Origin: Massariosphaeria phaeospora
Lineage: Eukaryota; Ascomycota; Dothideomycetes; Pleosporales
Direction: 5' to 3'
DNA length: 64,000 nucleotides
NCBI GenBank assembly: GCA_011032825.1
Contig: JAADJZ010000004.1
Coordinates: 310,001 to 374,000, forward strand
Part shown: positions 22,884 through 35,681 of the stretch, piece by piece
How the letters are laid out: each line of letters begins with the position of its first letter
Numbering within the stretch: position 1 is the stretch's first letter
Notes under the pieces: model-generated
Databases searched by the model: none
The model's input: only the letters and a program-made list of their open reading frames with translations
Told to the model about the DNA's origin: nothing
Program-made: the position numbers and the translations under genes

Positions 22884-25754
22884 CTAACAGAAGCTCAGCT
22901 CGTCCTCACTCTCATACTCCACCCTCCTCCAAGCCGCCTTCTTAGGGGGTCTCCCTCTTCCCCTTTTCAGCACTGGCCGAGCAGGTGTCTTGCCGAGCTC
23001 ATCTCGATCATCCGCGTCGTCGCGCTCGTCTGCACGCACATTTCCAGTCTGAGTGTTGCGGCTGCCAAGGACGTTGGTTGTTCGCATCCTCGGCGATGAC
23101 CTGTAGAGGAGAGGCCGTGGAGGAGGAGCAACGACGATGTCCAGCAAGGCATTCTCGCTGCCAGATACCGATGCGCTTTCACTGGTATTCATATCAGTGT
23201 CGGTGTCGGTGTCGATGACTTCATCGTATCTCTTCCGCTCGATGTTGCGTAGATTGCTGTCTAGGGAAGTTCTTGAGCGTTGTGTGCGCAACGTTTTGAC
23301 AAGCTTGACGAGTTCGTTCCTTGATCGACGAGATCTTCTTCGTCCTTCTTCGTTCTGTTCTACGGGTAACTCTTGCGGCAAGTAAGAATATAACGTAACC
23401 GGTGATGTGGGGGGTATCGTACGCGCACGCTTGACTGCAACAACGACTCTTGGCGACGCGGCACGGCTGCGCTTTCCTAACGACGAGGTTGGAGTGCGGA
23501 AAGGTCTCTTCACAGGAGACGACTGAGGGAACGCATTGTCGTCAAAGATTGTCGTGTCTTGCTCCCACGTCGCGGCATCGTCAGGGGTGTTGACAGGCTC
23601 GTGCTCACCAAAAGTAGGGCTTTCACTCCGTTCGTCGTCCGATGGGTTAGGCGTAGGTAACAATGCAAGTGCTCGTATCGGTTTCTGCGGTAAGCGTTTG
23701 ACATCCTGCTTTGCGAACGGAGTGCACACAACCCACTCTCCGATACCCTCTTCCCATCTAAAACCACCACCTGCTGACGGCGTGTCGTTCTTCTGTGGGG
23801 AATTTACCAATACAACACGACCCTTCATGTGCATTGATCTTTCGATCTGACGCGCGTACGCGATGTGCTGCGCATCGTTGGTGCTATGAGCGAAGTCTAA
23901 ACAAGACTCCAGTGCTAACCGCTTGAGATTCCACAGCTTATGTGGAAGTCTAAGGCCAGAAAGAGATAGTAATGGGTTGACTAGGCGCTGCAATTGATCG
24001 AAGCCGTCGTCTTTCCAAACTCTGCCGGATCCGCGGGCAGTAGATGAGATAAATTCTGGTAGAGATGCAAGAATAGTTCCGAATTCGACGTCAGAGGAAC
24101 GGTATTGGGATGCAATCCAATTGACGGAGCCGAGAAGAATAGGTGTGTTCGAGGATACAAAAGTAGCATCAATACAGCATCCTTCCAGGTGTACCAAAAA
24201 TGAGGCGAATGCTGTCAACAAAGCCCGGTGAGCATAAGTCTGCATGTCTTCCGCAACAGGCTCTAGTAGTTCTAGACTACTTCGGATGTCGTTTCGCTTC
24301 AGGAGACTGATTACTAAAGAGTTCAAAGTCCAGGTGACTCGTTGCACCACAGCCTGGCCAGAGGAATCGTCTCGGTTGTGGTTTGCGAGAACTATACTAC
24401 ACAGTACAGTAAGCAGACTTGAAAATGTTGTGTCTAAGGCTCTACGGAGGGCTGGTCTCGTAGATGGCTTCAAGTTTGTGACTGTGTCGTCTTCGTCATC
24501 CTCGCTTATACAGCTATATGGTAGACCTATACCAACACAGAGAGCTGTTTCCAAAAAAGTGTAGGCATTTTCGAGAGTACGGTGGTCATTATCGGAGAGT
24601 GTACGCACTAATCGATCCCAGATAGGCCGCATGCACTCTGTCGCGAGCCACTCGAGGGGGAGTAAATCTTGGGAAATCATGTACTGTAGCTCATCGTAGA
24701 AGAAGCGATGTCGTCCTGTGCGATCAACGAAATGTCTAACCATAGCCATGTATAACGACTTTTGTCCGTCAAAGAGATCGGCCTGAGGACTGTTGGGCGG
24801 AGAAATAGGCTTGAGTACGGAGAGAAACGCCCGCAGCAGTTCCTCAGCTTCGTCCCATGCTGCCACATTCAAGCAATGCGTGACGAGAAGATGCAAGGAT
24901 TCCACTTGCAATATTTGATCGCCAAAACCTTCGCACATGAGTGATGTCGCATGTGCTCGGACTATCTGCCTGAAGGACCGCCAGCCCTGTCCGCTCGTCT
25001 CGTACAGTTCCTCTAGATGATTGTAGATCTCGTTCGATATATCCCGATCCTCGTTCTCGTCGTCCTCTTCTTTATCAAGCTCCGCGAAGTACTCCTCCAG
25101 CTCGATGTAGGCGGGCATTGCCCGGAGACAAGCGCTTTTGAGGCTCCGTGTACCGTTCCACCTCTTTGTTTCGCCTATCGATGTCGCCTGGAGTATGTTC
25201 GCGTAGGCTTCGGACAAGCCCTTCACCACCTTCTCGATTTCCGACGGCATCTGCTTCTTCAAATTCCGGATCTGCTGCGCATCCGCTGCTAATGGACCTC
25301 GGACGTTTCTAGGTTTTCTTATTGGTGACTCTTGTGACTGCGGGCTCGAGTGGTATCCGGCAGTTCGCATGATAAGAGGCGTGAAAGCGATCGCCCCCGG
25401 TCGTCCCTGATCTTGCGTTCTTGGGCTACCCCCGGGTATACATGCTGGCTTCTTGCCCACACGTCCTCCATATGTCTTCTTGCTACCACCCACCGGTTTC
25501 GCATCTGGGGCCCAATCCGGGTCGTGTGCCTTTTCGAAACCCCGCGGCTTCCGAACAGTTGAAGATTGGGAGAAGTTGATAGATTTTCGAGGTATTTTCC
25601 GGATCGCAGAGCCTTTGGAAGCATCAGACTGCTCTACCGCTGTGAGCCGCGGCTTCTCAAGTTCCCTCCGAAGGGTCGCGAGTCGCGAAGAAATGGGGCG
25701 AAGTAGACGATTGCAGCGCGTCGTTGTCCATGGCAGATCGTCGTCGGTAGGCAT
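22884..25754 (-). CDS. Large protein of unknown function with C-terminal AT-hook-like motif
   Basis: A single uninterrupted frame of 956 residues. I do not recognise the family. The N-terminal 170 residues are basic and Ser/Pro-rich. Residues about 170-650 look like a helical, repeat-type scaffold (long stretches of Leu/Ala-rich amphipathic sequence, e.g. SLHLLVTHCLNVAAWDEAEELLRAFL) with an acidic loop (DKEEDDENEDRD). A compact motif GGGFRWEEGIGEWVVCTPF follows. The tail is disordered and highly charged, with RRRSRRSRNELVKLVKTLR and a terminal RGRGRPPKK, which matches the AT-hook core (RGRP). This points to a chromatin-associated nuclear protein by inference. The start MPTDDDLPW is the first ATG of the frame and is preceded by stop-rich sequence. 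Confidence 0.75.
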   Translation of the reverse strand: MPTDDDLPWTTTRCNRLLRPISSRLATLRRELEKPRLTAVEQSDASKGSAIRKIPRKSINFSQSSTVRKPRGFEKAHDPDWAPDAKPVGGSKKTYGGRVGKKPACIPGGSPRTQDQGRPGAIAFTPLIMRTAGYHSSPQSQESPIRKPRNVRGPLAADAQQIRNLKKQMPSEIEKVVKGLSEAYANILQATSIGETKRWNGTRSLKSACLRAMPAYIELEEYFAELDKEEDDENEDRDISNEIYNHLEELYETSGQGWRSFRQIVRAHATSLMCEGFGDQILQVESLHLLVTHCLNVAAWDEAEELLRAFLSVLKPISPPNSPQADLFDGQKSLYMAMVRHFVDRTGRHRFFYDELQYMISQDLLPLEWLATECMRPIWDRLVRTLSDNDHRTLENAYTFLETALCVGIGLPYSCISEDDEDDTVTNLKPSTRPALRRALDTTFSSLLTVLCSIVLANHNRDDSSGQAVVQRVTWTLNSLVISLLKRNDIRSSLELLEPVAEDMQTYAHRALLTAFASFLVHLEGCCIDATFVSSNTPILLGSVNWIASQYRSSDVEFGTILASLPEFISSTARGSGRVWKDDGFDQLQRLVNPLLSLSGLRLPHKLWNLKRLALESCLDFAHSTNDAQHIAYARQIERSMHMKGRVVLVNSPQKNDTPSAGGGFRWEEGIGEWVVCTPFAKQDVKRLPQKPIRALALLPTPNPSDDERSESPTFGEHEPVNTPDDAATWEQDTTIFDDNAFPQSSPVKRPFRTPTSSLGKRSRAASPRVVVAVKRARTIPPTSPVTLYSYLPQELPVEQNEEGRRRSRRSRNELVKLVKTLRTQRSRTSLDSNLRNIERKRYDEVIDTDTDTDMNTSESASVSGSENALLDIVVAPPPRPLLYRSSPRMRTTNVLGSRNTQTGNVRADERDDADDRDELGKTPARPVLKRGRGRPPKKAAWRRVEYESEDELSFC

Positions 25755-28700
25755 GATATGTATATAAGTATACTATTAAAGCATACAAAGGGATAGTGCT
25801 GTGATAGTAACTGTTCCAAAAACGATGCCAAACTTCGGTGTAGGATGTTCAGGGACGTCTCAAATGTTCATGTTGACAAACAATCGGCGGTCGGGGTTTC
25901 ACATTCGAGTGCGCTATACCGTAGTTGCTTAGCGGATTTGAGTGGGTCATGTGACCCATGACGTGCCCACCAATAGCACCAGAGAACCCCATCCCGCAGC
26001 CTACCCGTGGGACTACGTCTCTCACTCACTGAACCTCTGCTCGACTTGTTCAGGAAACAAGGCCGTAGGATATATACGATAGGGCTTCATATAGACTAAT
26101 GAAACTATTCCTATCATTCTAACATCTCTTACACTGTCAAACGGATTGCGTGGAAGTCTGCTATATCTTAGATCAGCAACCAATTTTTCAGTCTGCCTAC
26201 TTTCAGCTGTGAAGCACCTAGAAATAAGTTCCAGAGTTAAACCTCTGCAGATGGCCACCTTGTCGAAACCCTCATCTGCTTAATCCCCATCGAAACAGAC
26301 AAGACGGTCTCCCAAAGGATGGCATGCTCGATCCTCCCCTGACCCCCCTACAGAGAATTCTGGTGCATGTGTTCTTGCTATTCACGCTGGTGAATCATGA
26401 ATGCGAAACTGCGATACGTCATCACAACTCCTGCGACGTTGATGTTGACGTTGAAAAAAGGATTCGAGCGCGCCACTATCGTGCATCACGGCGAGGGGCG
26501 GTGTTGGAAGGATGCTCTTCCCTCCCGTCGATCCATCGCCTCTGCAGGGCCTGCAGGCTCGCATCCCATTCGCCAGCTAGCCAAGGACTCAACAACACGA
26601 AAATAAGATTGGCTGCGATGATCGCAATTGCTTGGGCAAATTAGGGTGCCAGAAAAATTGCGAGGTTTGCATCATTCAATACGGATCAGGGGGAAGACGC
26701 AAGAAGAGGGAAGGTGACGCCGAAAGAGATATAAATCGAAACCGGAGTCCCGATCAGAGGCTCCGTATCCTCGAGGGTTATCGATAGCACCGCCTCGAAA
26801 TCCCATGGCGTTGCAACAGTTAGAAATCCGTCCTCCGCCAGACAACAGTTTTGAATAAAAATTCTCCGGTAAGACGGCAAAGTTTGCGAAATGCCGACTA
26901 GATAGACCTTGTTATGCCGTACGCGCCGGATGTTGAAGATAAACATGTCAATATGCTTGAAACGAGCCGCCCTCCTGTCATTACTGTTGACAAGCAACTA
27001 CTCCCGCACTGTTGTTTCGGCTGCGGCTAGTGGTACTGCTTTGTAAGGCTGCGATTAAGTGAAGTTGAGGTCCTCCTTTGCGGATTTGAAAATGACCAGT
27101 TCCATCCTTAAGGTGGTAGACGATGTAGCTGGATTGTATTCGTAAGCAACGCGTAGGCTCTACCGTGCACGCTCAATTGGTAGCGAACGCCACAAACGCA
27201 ACACCCGGTTAAGCTTGTCGTTTGTTATCGTGATGCATCATGCAGATAGAGGCCGCTGCAATCCTGTTGAGGTTGCAGGTTGCAGGCGGGCAGGCTAATT
27301 TGAAAGCGCCATTGTGTGGGGTAATGAGATGTACGAAGAGATCAGTGGTGGGTACAGACTGAGAATTCTGCGGTGGCGGTCGTTGTGTAACTCCGGATGC
27401 GCATGCGTATGCGGAGACCTGAACTTGCCAGAGAAGATACACATTCTGATGAGTGTACGCGTCGCTTTGATAACGGCGTATAGCCATCTCCGCAGTTTTG
27501 CATTCGGCTCTACGCTGAAGCCTTTAGCTTTTGCCTCGGCGCATCATTAGAGACGGCCATGATTCAACGAACATACCTTTTCTTCAGCCGGAGGATGTGC
27601 CCTTCGACCAAGTGGGTAATGACATCTCAGACACCCGCGTCGTACGCGCTGCCAGGTATCACCATATTCCGCATTCGGACGCCCAGTTGCACATGCCAAA
27701 TTTCGCAAGAAACCAAAACATTGAGGTCGATATTGGGTCCTGGCTGGAACTTACTGTAGTAGTACGCATACACTCTTGAATGGTCCAGTGACTGTCCGGT
27801 CTCAGCGACGGCTGCGTCTCCCTCAATGCTCGGTACGACAAGCAAACCTAGTCTTGATGAACTCTGTCGTCTGATGCCCTAGTTTCCAAGCCAGCCTCAA
27901 TAGCGTTGGGAAACACGGCTTCCCGAGGAAACACAGGCAAGGCCATAATGCATGAAAGCGGAGGAATGCCGGCGTTGGTGTCACAGATGCCAAAAGCATA
28001 GACTAGATCGGAGAGTGACAGCGCTGGGGTTCCACGGCTCCAGATAGCTAGCGGACAAGACCAAGATAAACGAGCGACCTTCTCCGCATAACGAAGACTA
28101 GATATCGGCATCGGTTGCGCGCCGCACGTGGGAAACATCCAAGGCATGACTCGGACCGACCTGGTGTTTCCTAAGGTGTTTCACGCCCGCGCCCAACGCG
28201 CCCAGGTGCCGTTGCGACTGGATCTGGCGAAGTGATGTCTGGCAGCTGGACTCGAGAAGCGAGCCATGGAGTCGATTTGAAGTTTCTGGCGGCCGTGGTG
28301 GTTGGGGTGGGCGGATCGCGTGCAAAAAGTACGTAAGCTTAGGGAGTAGTATGTCGGCCCAGTACTACCACGCCGTGGGTGACACTGTGCTACGGGCGGC
28401 GCGCTGCAGATTGATGAAGTGGAATTGCGCCGGCCTGGGCTGTCGACGCTGCGAGGGGCGTGTTTACCTGGTCTGCCCGGCACGCGTCGCGGGGGAGGTC
28501 GGGACTCGGTGGGCGGATTGCGAGGAAACAGCGTTTCGGCCATGGACTGCCGACGACGAGGCACGCCGTGGGTGGGCAACGGCAACGTCGGCGCGGGCGC
28601 ATGGCCGTGGTGATGATGTCTCCAGAGCTTGGAGATTGGCCGCGCAGCCAGGAGCCTCCTTCGGAGCAGTCTGCGACACGAGCGACGAGCTGATCCATCG

Positions 28701-29462
28701 TGGCTTGTCGTTCCTAGTGGCGCCGACGGGCCCGTTTCAGCGCCCGTCGCTCCTGCCATCCCTGTGGCCGCCCGCCGTCCGCCGTCCGCTGCCACCCCCC
28801 GGCCTGGCAGGCGCGCGCCCGGCCGCCGTCATCTGCTGTGACAATCAGCCATCGACTGCCTCCCTTTCTCTTAACCCACCGCCGCTCGCTCCCTCTCTCT
28901 CGAGTCCCGGTCGGCTTCACTCGCTCCTCCGCCAGCCCTCGCCCAAGTCGTTCTTTACGCCCATTCCAGTGCGCACGCCTGTTCTCTTCGCTCTTCAATC
29001 AATCTATTCTACCCCTGGTGGACGAGTGCCTACACGGAGCCTATCGCTGCGATCCCTTTTTCTGCCTTATTCACACCACCCGCGTCAGCTGCATTCACCA
29101 GCCGTGCCGTTACCTCGCCGCCAGATTAACCCGCATCCGGGCCTGCAAGACTGCTGCAATAGTTCCCCAGACTCCTCATATAGCACCCTGCGTTCCGATT
29201 TGCCAAAGTGGAGCCGGTCACGACGCAATCGAACTCACCCGACGACACGCCTGGCTCATCAACCCTGCCCCCGGCCAATTGATAGACTGCGAGTGCGTGG
29301 CAGTCGACCACCTGCGCCCAGATCTGTCTTTTGCTGGTCAAGACAGACACATCTAGCGCGGCTTCACTTCACCTACCTGGGTCCATAAGAGGATCATCTC
29401 GGCCACCCCATCCGTTGTACGAGATCAGTTGTCTACCTCTTCTCTCTCATCCAGTAACAACC
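25755..29462. other. Gene-poor 3.7-kb region and ferric-reductase leader
   Basis: I find no supportable gene from 25755 to about 28150. From 28160 to 29460 the DNA is GC-rich, then C-rich. Long overlapping frames on both strands (for example 28351-29388 plus, 28181-28795 minus) have the Pro/Arg/Ser-biased composition of non-coding leader DNA. The last 600 bp read as a pyrimidine-rich 5' leader ending at the ferric-reductase ATG. Confidence 0.5.
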
Positions 29463-31496
29463 ATGTCTTCTACTCAAGTCCTTAGCAAGAGAGCTGGAGG
29501 AGGTCATGACGAGGGCCCTACCCAGGCCGACTTCTGGAACAACGATGTCCAGCATTTCCTCGGGTGGATCTGGGTTGCCTTCGTGGGTGTCTTCTTCCTC
29601 TACCAAGTCATCTTCCACTTTGTCCGATACATTCGAACAATAGCTTGCCTCAACAATGAGCACCAGAGGTACTTTGCGACCCCTCATAGCCTGTACGCCT
29701 GGTTCAAGAAGCATTGCCTGGATGCACCGCTCTTCCGGACCCGCCATCACCGCGACATGAAGCTCTCGTCCGCCATCAACATCGGCACGCTGCCTAGCCG
29801 TATGCAGACTTTCCTCCTGGTCGGTTACTTTAGCACCAATGTGGGCTTCTGCTTCTGGAGCATTGACTTCAACCAAAAATACAACACTGTTGCTGATGAG
29901 TTCCGTAACCGCACCGGCATCATGGCCGTGATCAACATGATTCCGCTGTTCCTCCTGGCAGGCCGCAACAACCCCATTATCAAGCTCACCGGCATCTCCT
30001 TTGACACAATGAATTTGATCCACCGCTGGTTTGGACGTATTACTGTCCTCGAGGCAGTTGCCCATACCGCTGCCTGGATCGCCGGCAAGGTACACAAAGG
30101 TAAGTCTCTCCTCCACGACACGTTGCGTTGGTATTAACAAATTATAGCTGGATGGATTGCGGTCACCAAAGCTTTCACTAGCAGCCCATTCATCATTACA
30201 GGACTGATTGTGAGTCGATCTCCACCGTAGACCCTGGCTTACGACTAACCCGAGACTCAGGGTACTTGTGCCTTCGTTTTCTTGCTGCTCCACTCCCCCT
30301 CACCTGTTCGCCATGCGTACTACGAGGTGTTTCTGCACATGCACATATTCGCCGCGGCTGTTGCCGTTGGAGGTGTATGGTGGCATTTGAAGTTAAAGAT
30401 GATGGATCATTTGTACATGATGTATGGCGTTGTGGCACTATGGGCTTTCGAGGTATGCTGCTTAGTATTTTTTGCTGTCGGTAAAATCACTAACCGTATC
30501 GCAGCGAGCGTATCGTTTCGTTCGCATAGTCATGCGCAATGTTGGCAACGGCGGAACCCAAGCGGATATTGAAGTCCTGCCGGGCGACGCGCTTCGCATC
30601 ACCGTCCGCATGGCCCGCCCTTGGGCATTCCGCCCCGGCCAGCATGCATACCTCTATATGCCATCTATCGGTCTCTGGACCAACCATCCGTTCTCAATGG
30701 CTTGGAGCGAAGAAGAGGAGGATGTGAACGTGCAATCAATGATGGCCGACGAGAAGGGCCTGCCAATGAACCGCCAGGACATCCTGGAAGCGAACAAGAC
30801 AAGCATGTCTTTCATTGTGCGACGCAGAACTGGGTTCACTGAGAAGCTCTACAAGAAAGCCGACCTTTCGGCTGCCGGGAAATTCTCGACGACCGCATTC
30901 GTCGAGGGCCCTTATGGTACGTACCCTGGCTCACTGCACCCCACCAATTGGCAATCTATATGCATATTAACAATATATTCCCGACCCCACTACCTGACTT
31001 GTGCTAACGTGGTCTCACAGGCGGCGAGAATCTCAGCTCATACGGAACCGTCATGCTCTGGGCAGCTGGTATTGGTATCACCCACCAAGTTCCTCACGTG
31101 CGCGACCTGGTTGCCAGCTATGCTAATGGCACCACTGCCACTCGTCGTCTCACTCTTGTCTGGATCATCCAATCCCCGGAGCATCTTGAATGGATCCGGC
31201 CATGGATGACGCAAATCCTGGCCATGCCTCGCCGCCGTGAAATTCTCAAGGTCCTTCTCTTCGTCACTCGACCAAGGAGTACTAAGGAAATCCACTCTCC
31301 CTCGTCCAGCGTGCAGATGTTCCCTGGAAAACCCAATGTCCAGTCTCTCATCGACCAAGAGATGCAGGAAGGCATTGGAGCGGCGTGCGTCAGCGTCTGT
31401 GGTACAGGCTCGTTAGCCGATGATCTACGCCGCGCAGTCCGTAACCGCGAGACGGATTGGAATGTCGACTTCCGCGAGGAGTCTTTCTCGTGGTAA
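29463..31496 (+). CDS. FRE-type ferric/cupric reductase, transmembrane
   Basis: Membrane flavocytochrome that passes electrons from NADPH through FAD and two hemes to reduce ferric chelates outside the cell. Five exons: 29463-30099, 30148-30209, 30261-30452, 30505-30916 and 31021-31496, giving 592 residues. The first half carries hydrophobic segments. The ferric-reductase core includes HRWFGRITVLEAVAH (about 186-200) and the paired heme-ligand region RHAYYEVFLHMHIF followed by GGVWWH. The soluble half has the FAD-binding motif HPFSMAW (about 357), then FVEGPYGG (NADPH-binding entry) and WAAGIGITHQVPHV. Length is near that of short FRE members. The protein ends FREESFSW, an aromatic C-terminus usual for this family. 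It is the only iron-related gene here, with no siderophore gene beside it. Substrate (iron or copper) is not decidable. Confidence 0.92.
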
Positions 31497-32000
31497 TCAA
31501 TACCAACGAGTTATTCTTTTGCCTCTGCGCCAACATAGTTCGTCCACCAACGACTATGATCACTCACGACCCTACCCAATGTTGTTTAGCTCTATCATCC
31601 TAGGTCACATCTATCGCAAGACCACTGCATGTGATGGGATAGAATCTGTGTGCCATAACGAGTGGCTTCTTTCGTCTTCTCGTACATTCTACTTCTGTGT
31701 ATAAACTTTCTTTACCTTCCTTTAGATCTATCATCTGTGTCAGGTCATCATCATCTTAGGTCTACCTTAGGTCTATGGAATCAGCAATGCAATCGGAGGT
31801 TTGCGACGTTGAATATGCGCATGTTTTGCTGGACCAAATGGGCAGATTTGGTCGCGAGAAGCTCGAGTGAGCGCGCAACAAGGCGGGCTAGTGTTAGGAC
31901 TAAGCACACCATCCTTATCAATCAAAAGAACTTTATTACAACTAGTTACTTCGGCTCTTTTCCCCATCTAGCAATTCTTCTAGACTGGTTCAAGCTCCCA

Positions 32001-32036
32001 TCATCATTATCATTATCATTATCATCATCAGCATCA
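32001..32036 (+). repeat. (ATC/ATT)n microsatellite
   Basis: Trinucleotide-like tract of mixed CATCATTAT units in non-coding DNA. Confidence 0.75.
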
Positions 32037-32271
32037 GTACCATCATCAGATTACTGCGCAACTCCAACTCGGTGTCCCTCCCTATCGCTTGTTTTGCCCG
32101 CTCAGCCAACCAGCATGCATTCCCGCTCCCGACTACGCCGCACCTGAAACCGCCAACCCCCAAGTCCGATGCGCCCACCCGCGCTCGAGCGATGACGAAG
32201 CCCCACATGGTGTACTCGGGAGCGGGTTCCTGCGTGCGCGCAACGGCTGCTGCCATAGGGCCGTCAATCGG

Positions 32272-32300
32272 TAACGATAACGATAACGATAACGATAACG
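32272..32300 (+). repeat. (TAACGA)n hexamer repeat
   Basis: Four exact TAACGA units and a five-base partial unit in non-coding DNA. Confidence 0.9.
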
Positions 32301-35300
32301 GGAAACCTTCTGGCTCTGGTGGTCTAGATGAATGAATGTCTTGAACTCCATTGGTCGAGGGTAGCAGATACTAGTGAAGTGTTTGTTTTTTCTTTCTTTT
32401 CGTGGTTACGTGGAAATGTGGTTCGATCGAAGAGGCGGAGGGTGTGTATTGGGGTAGGCAGTTTATGGTGTGGTGGGGGACAGATGGGAGTATGCAACGT
32501 GCAGAACGATTGCATGGCCGGTGCGGCATAGTTGGAATGTCAAGTGCGTAGAAGGTGAATGTCAAAGCCTTACAACGCGAAAGCAGGACTACGGGTGCGT
32601 TGCAATGTCTCTCCTCTATGTGATTACGTAGTACTATGTACCAAACTCACAATCACCCCCATCTCTCGCACCGCGTGATGAATAACGTTCCCTTGAACCA
32701 ATCAATTATTCATCCTTTCTCCCAGCCATTGGCGACGAAAAAGCTGCCCGGTTGTCCACGCTTGCGTAGGTTACGTACCCCTTGCCTCATCACCCGCTTC
32801 TGCATACCGTATCTGTCTATACGTGTTTGGCATCTGCTGACATCAAACATTGAAGTCGAGATTCTTTCGGAGAATCAGTGTGGAGATCCGGCGAGGGGAT
32901 GCGGGCGAGTGCATTAAAAATGACTGCGGATTATGTGTGTTGTGACCAATCGAGGGGCCGGGAATAGTAAGGCTTAGGTTGGTTGGTTGGTGAATGCTGC
33001 CGTACACGCGGTCTTCTTCCTGGCGGTATAAGAGCGTTTGGGACTGGGGAGGAGGGAGGATTGGACACTGGATTTACAAGGTCTTGTTGTGTTTGGGACA
33101 TGAAGTTATGCTTAGATGAGGGGGCCTACGTAGTAGAGCGAGAGGGCGTGATCAGGGCTGTTGGGTCACTGATGTAGGATTCCAGCAATATACAGCGAGT
33201 TCTCTCTAGTCTCTACGAAGCCGTGCTGTATCTGCTACTGTAGGCAACCCCATCAACAGAACAGAGCTAACCAGTAGAGCGAAAGACTGTGCAATCGCAA
33301 CGCTAACAGGAGATACGTCTAGACTCTCGACTTCGCGTTCGTCTCGCCCGGATCTCAACACCCACCCTGGCTAAGCTTTCAGGGCAAATCTCTACAGTCG
33401 GCAGCGGTTGCTTTTATCGGCTTGGCGAAGCATGCAGCCTGGGGACGTACGCCAGGATTTGTGCGGCTAGACTTGTGTATAATAGCTGCGATATAGCGAT
33501 AGGTAGTAGACAGTGATGTGTAAGGCGCCCCGGTGGACAGCGTGACGCTACTAGCTGGACGCATATTATCCTTTGGACGTAGGTCAAGTCTGAAGTGGTG
33601 ATTATCTTGTGATCGTCGAAGAGTTTGCATAGCAGCGTAGCGTAATAGGTAAGTAGCATTCCCACCTCTAGTTGGGTAAGATAGAGCTCTTCGGCTTGGT
33701 TTTTTTGTCGTAGCTTCAACTTTCTACTGTACAAGATAAGTAGACTGATTCACAGCCGGAGCTTCTCCTGCAACAGGTCATGACCACTCTGCAATTCCTT
33801 ACATCTCTTTTCCTACTAGCCGAAGGCGAGGTTAGTGATATTCTACGGTGGGTGACGTTCCGTTCATGGTCGGCTATACTGGACGGGGAGACTTTTCTGC
33901 AAACGTTCTAGAATGGACAATCTGGCGAGGCCCTCGACGATTGCAAGGAAGGGAATCACAACTCCGGTACGTTTTCAGTTGGTGGTGCGATCCTGCCAGA
34001 CTGCATGGGATGGAGCGTACACGGGATAGGTTCGTTCTGATGTCTTTGTTCACATATGCAGCCAGGCGTATGCTTTGTATCCATTCGCGGGAGACGCACC
34101 GATAGCAGATCCGGCCGGCGGAGGTCCGAAGTTAGCTTCGTGTTCTTGCGTCGATCTAAGACCGGTTGGTGTTGCCATATCGTCGGCTTGGCTGCAAGTG
34201 ACTTGCGGCCGGCTACTTTGTCTTGCTCAAAGTTCAGCCATTCGCAGCGAGGAATATACGGTATGCCCTATTTGTCAGGTCAGTACAAATACGTCGGCAG
34301 GCTGGCTATCACAGAGGGGGTATATCCGCACTCTTAATTACCTTCTGATATAGCTAACCACATGCACTGCGATAAGTACCTAGGAAGAGTCTCGCTTTCC
34401 CCTCCCCGCAACCATCGGAGGATTTGTCGAGGATTTGTCAACAGTAGCACATGTCGCATTCACCAGGCGAGCAAGATCATGGGGACTCGCTCGCTTTTAT
34501 CCAGTTCTGCCGCGAGGGCTAGACCGTCGGGGTTTTCTAAGCTGCAGCAGGATGGGGAGGGGGCCATGGGTATATCGCATCTTGCAGTCCAAGGGCAGAA
34601 TTCCTGGATAGCGCTGCGCTGGCCACAGGTAGCGGTAATAAGTGGTGCGTGCGTTTGTGGGGATAGATTGTTGTAGATGAAGCCTGTGGGGGATGGTGCA
34701 TGGCTCATGTGCCGGTTAAGCGAAAACGTGCGAAAACGTGCATGCATCGAGGCTATTTGGACGAGAACAAGGCAATGGAGAAGGGAATGCAGATTAGGAA
34801 ATCAACTATTGGAGTGTGATCAACTTTGCACTCCAGCTCAGGCTGCGAGATTGAGACTTTGGTTTCGATATGTATTGGGCTTTTGGAGAGTAACCACAAA
34901 TCCAGACCACCTACCCTAGCGTCGCTGAACATATTGAGCAGACGTCTTCTTTGCCCGCACTCACCGCCGTTGTGCAATATGAGATCTGGCCGCATAGCGA
35001 GGAATATAGACAGAACCACACCAACCGCACTAGAAAGTTTGATGTCGGCTCCGCGAGAAAGAGCCACGTGAGGGGTGGGACGTTCCCTAAATTGACTGTG
35101 GTGGGATTGGCTCCAGCTAAATTAGATTGTATAGTTGTGCTTGTTCAGACAAGCCTTCCACGTTTCGATCTGTGTTTTCCCAGATGGTGATAAAGTGGGC
35201 GAAGAGACGCACTGCTCCGAATCCTGTGGCGCAACACCACCTATGTTGCCCCCCTAGCAGAATCATTGCTAATAGCGACAGACATTCGGTGATCCTCTTG

Positions 35301-35681
35301 GCAGCCTAAGAGTTTTCAGGTTTCCGAAGGCCGAGTTCGCTTTCGAGAAACCGTTAACGGGATAGTATTTGGGTGCATGGTGCGGTAAATCTATGGACGA
35401 CCGGAGGGTGACGGAGGGTTAGCTGCGAGTACCAAGTGGGGACCTCAACATAAAAGATCTTGAAGCCTTCCATTTTGTATGGTCTTGTAGTCTTGAAGTC
35501 TTAAGTCGTGTAGTATTTCGTCTGAGGCCAATTCTACTATCAGCTGATGCGTGCGCTTTCAACGCGGTTCTATAGTCCGTGTTCCGGAAGTCCAAGGTGC
35601 CGCTGCGATATCATCGGCTCCATTGCAAGCTCTGTGCTCTCCAACATGTCTTCGAAAGTATGTAGCTCCTCTGTAGTCTCT

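Larger units (their letters stand above)
31497..35681. other. Gene-poor 4.2-kb region
   Basis: Contains the ferric-reductase 3' UTR and then sequence with no convincing coding frame. Two microsatellite-like tracts are present: (ATC/ATT)n at about 32001-32036 and TAACGA repeats at 32272-32300. The scattered 60-105-codon frames have no motif and no shared direction. I could not identify a transposon remnant. Confidence 0.45.

Noticed and set aside
28181..28795. 204-codon minus-strand frame
   Set aside because: Mirror of the same GC-rich segment, with no recognisable motif.
28351..29388. 345-codon plus-strand frame upstream of the ferric reductase
   Set aside because: Biased Pro/Arg/Ser composition, open frames on the opposite strand too, no domain, and its 3' part is the pyrimidine-rich leader of the ferric-reductase gene.
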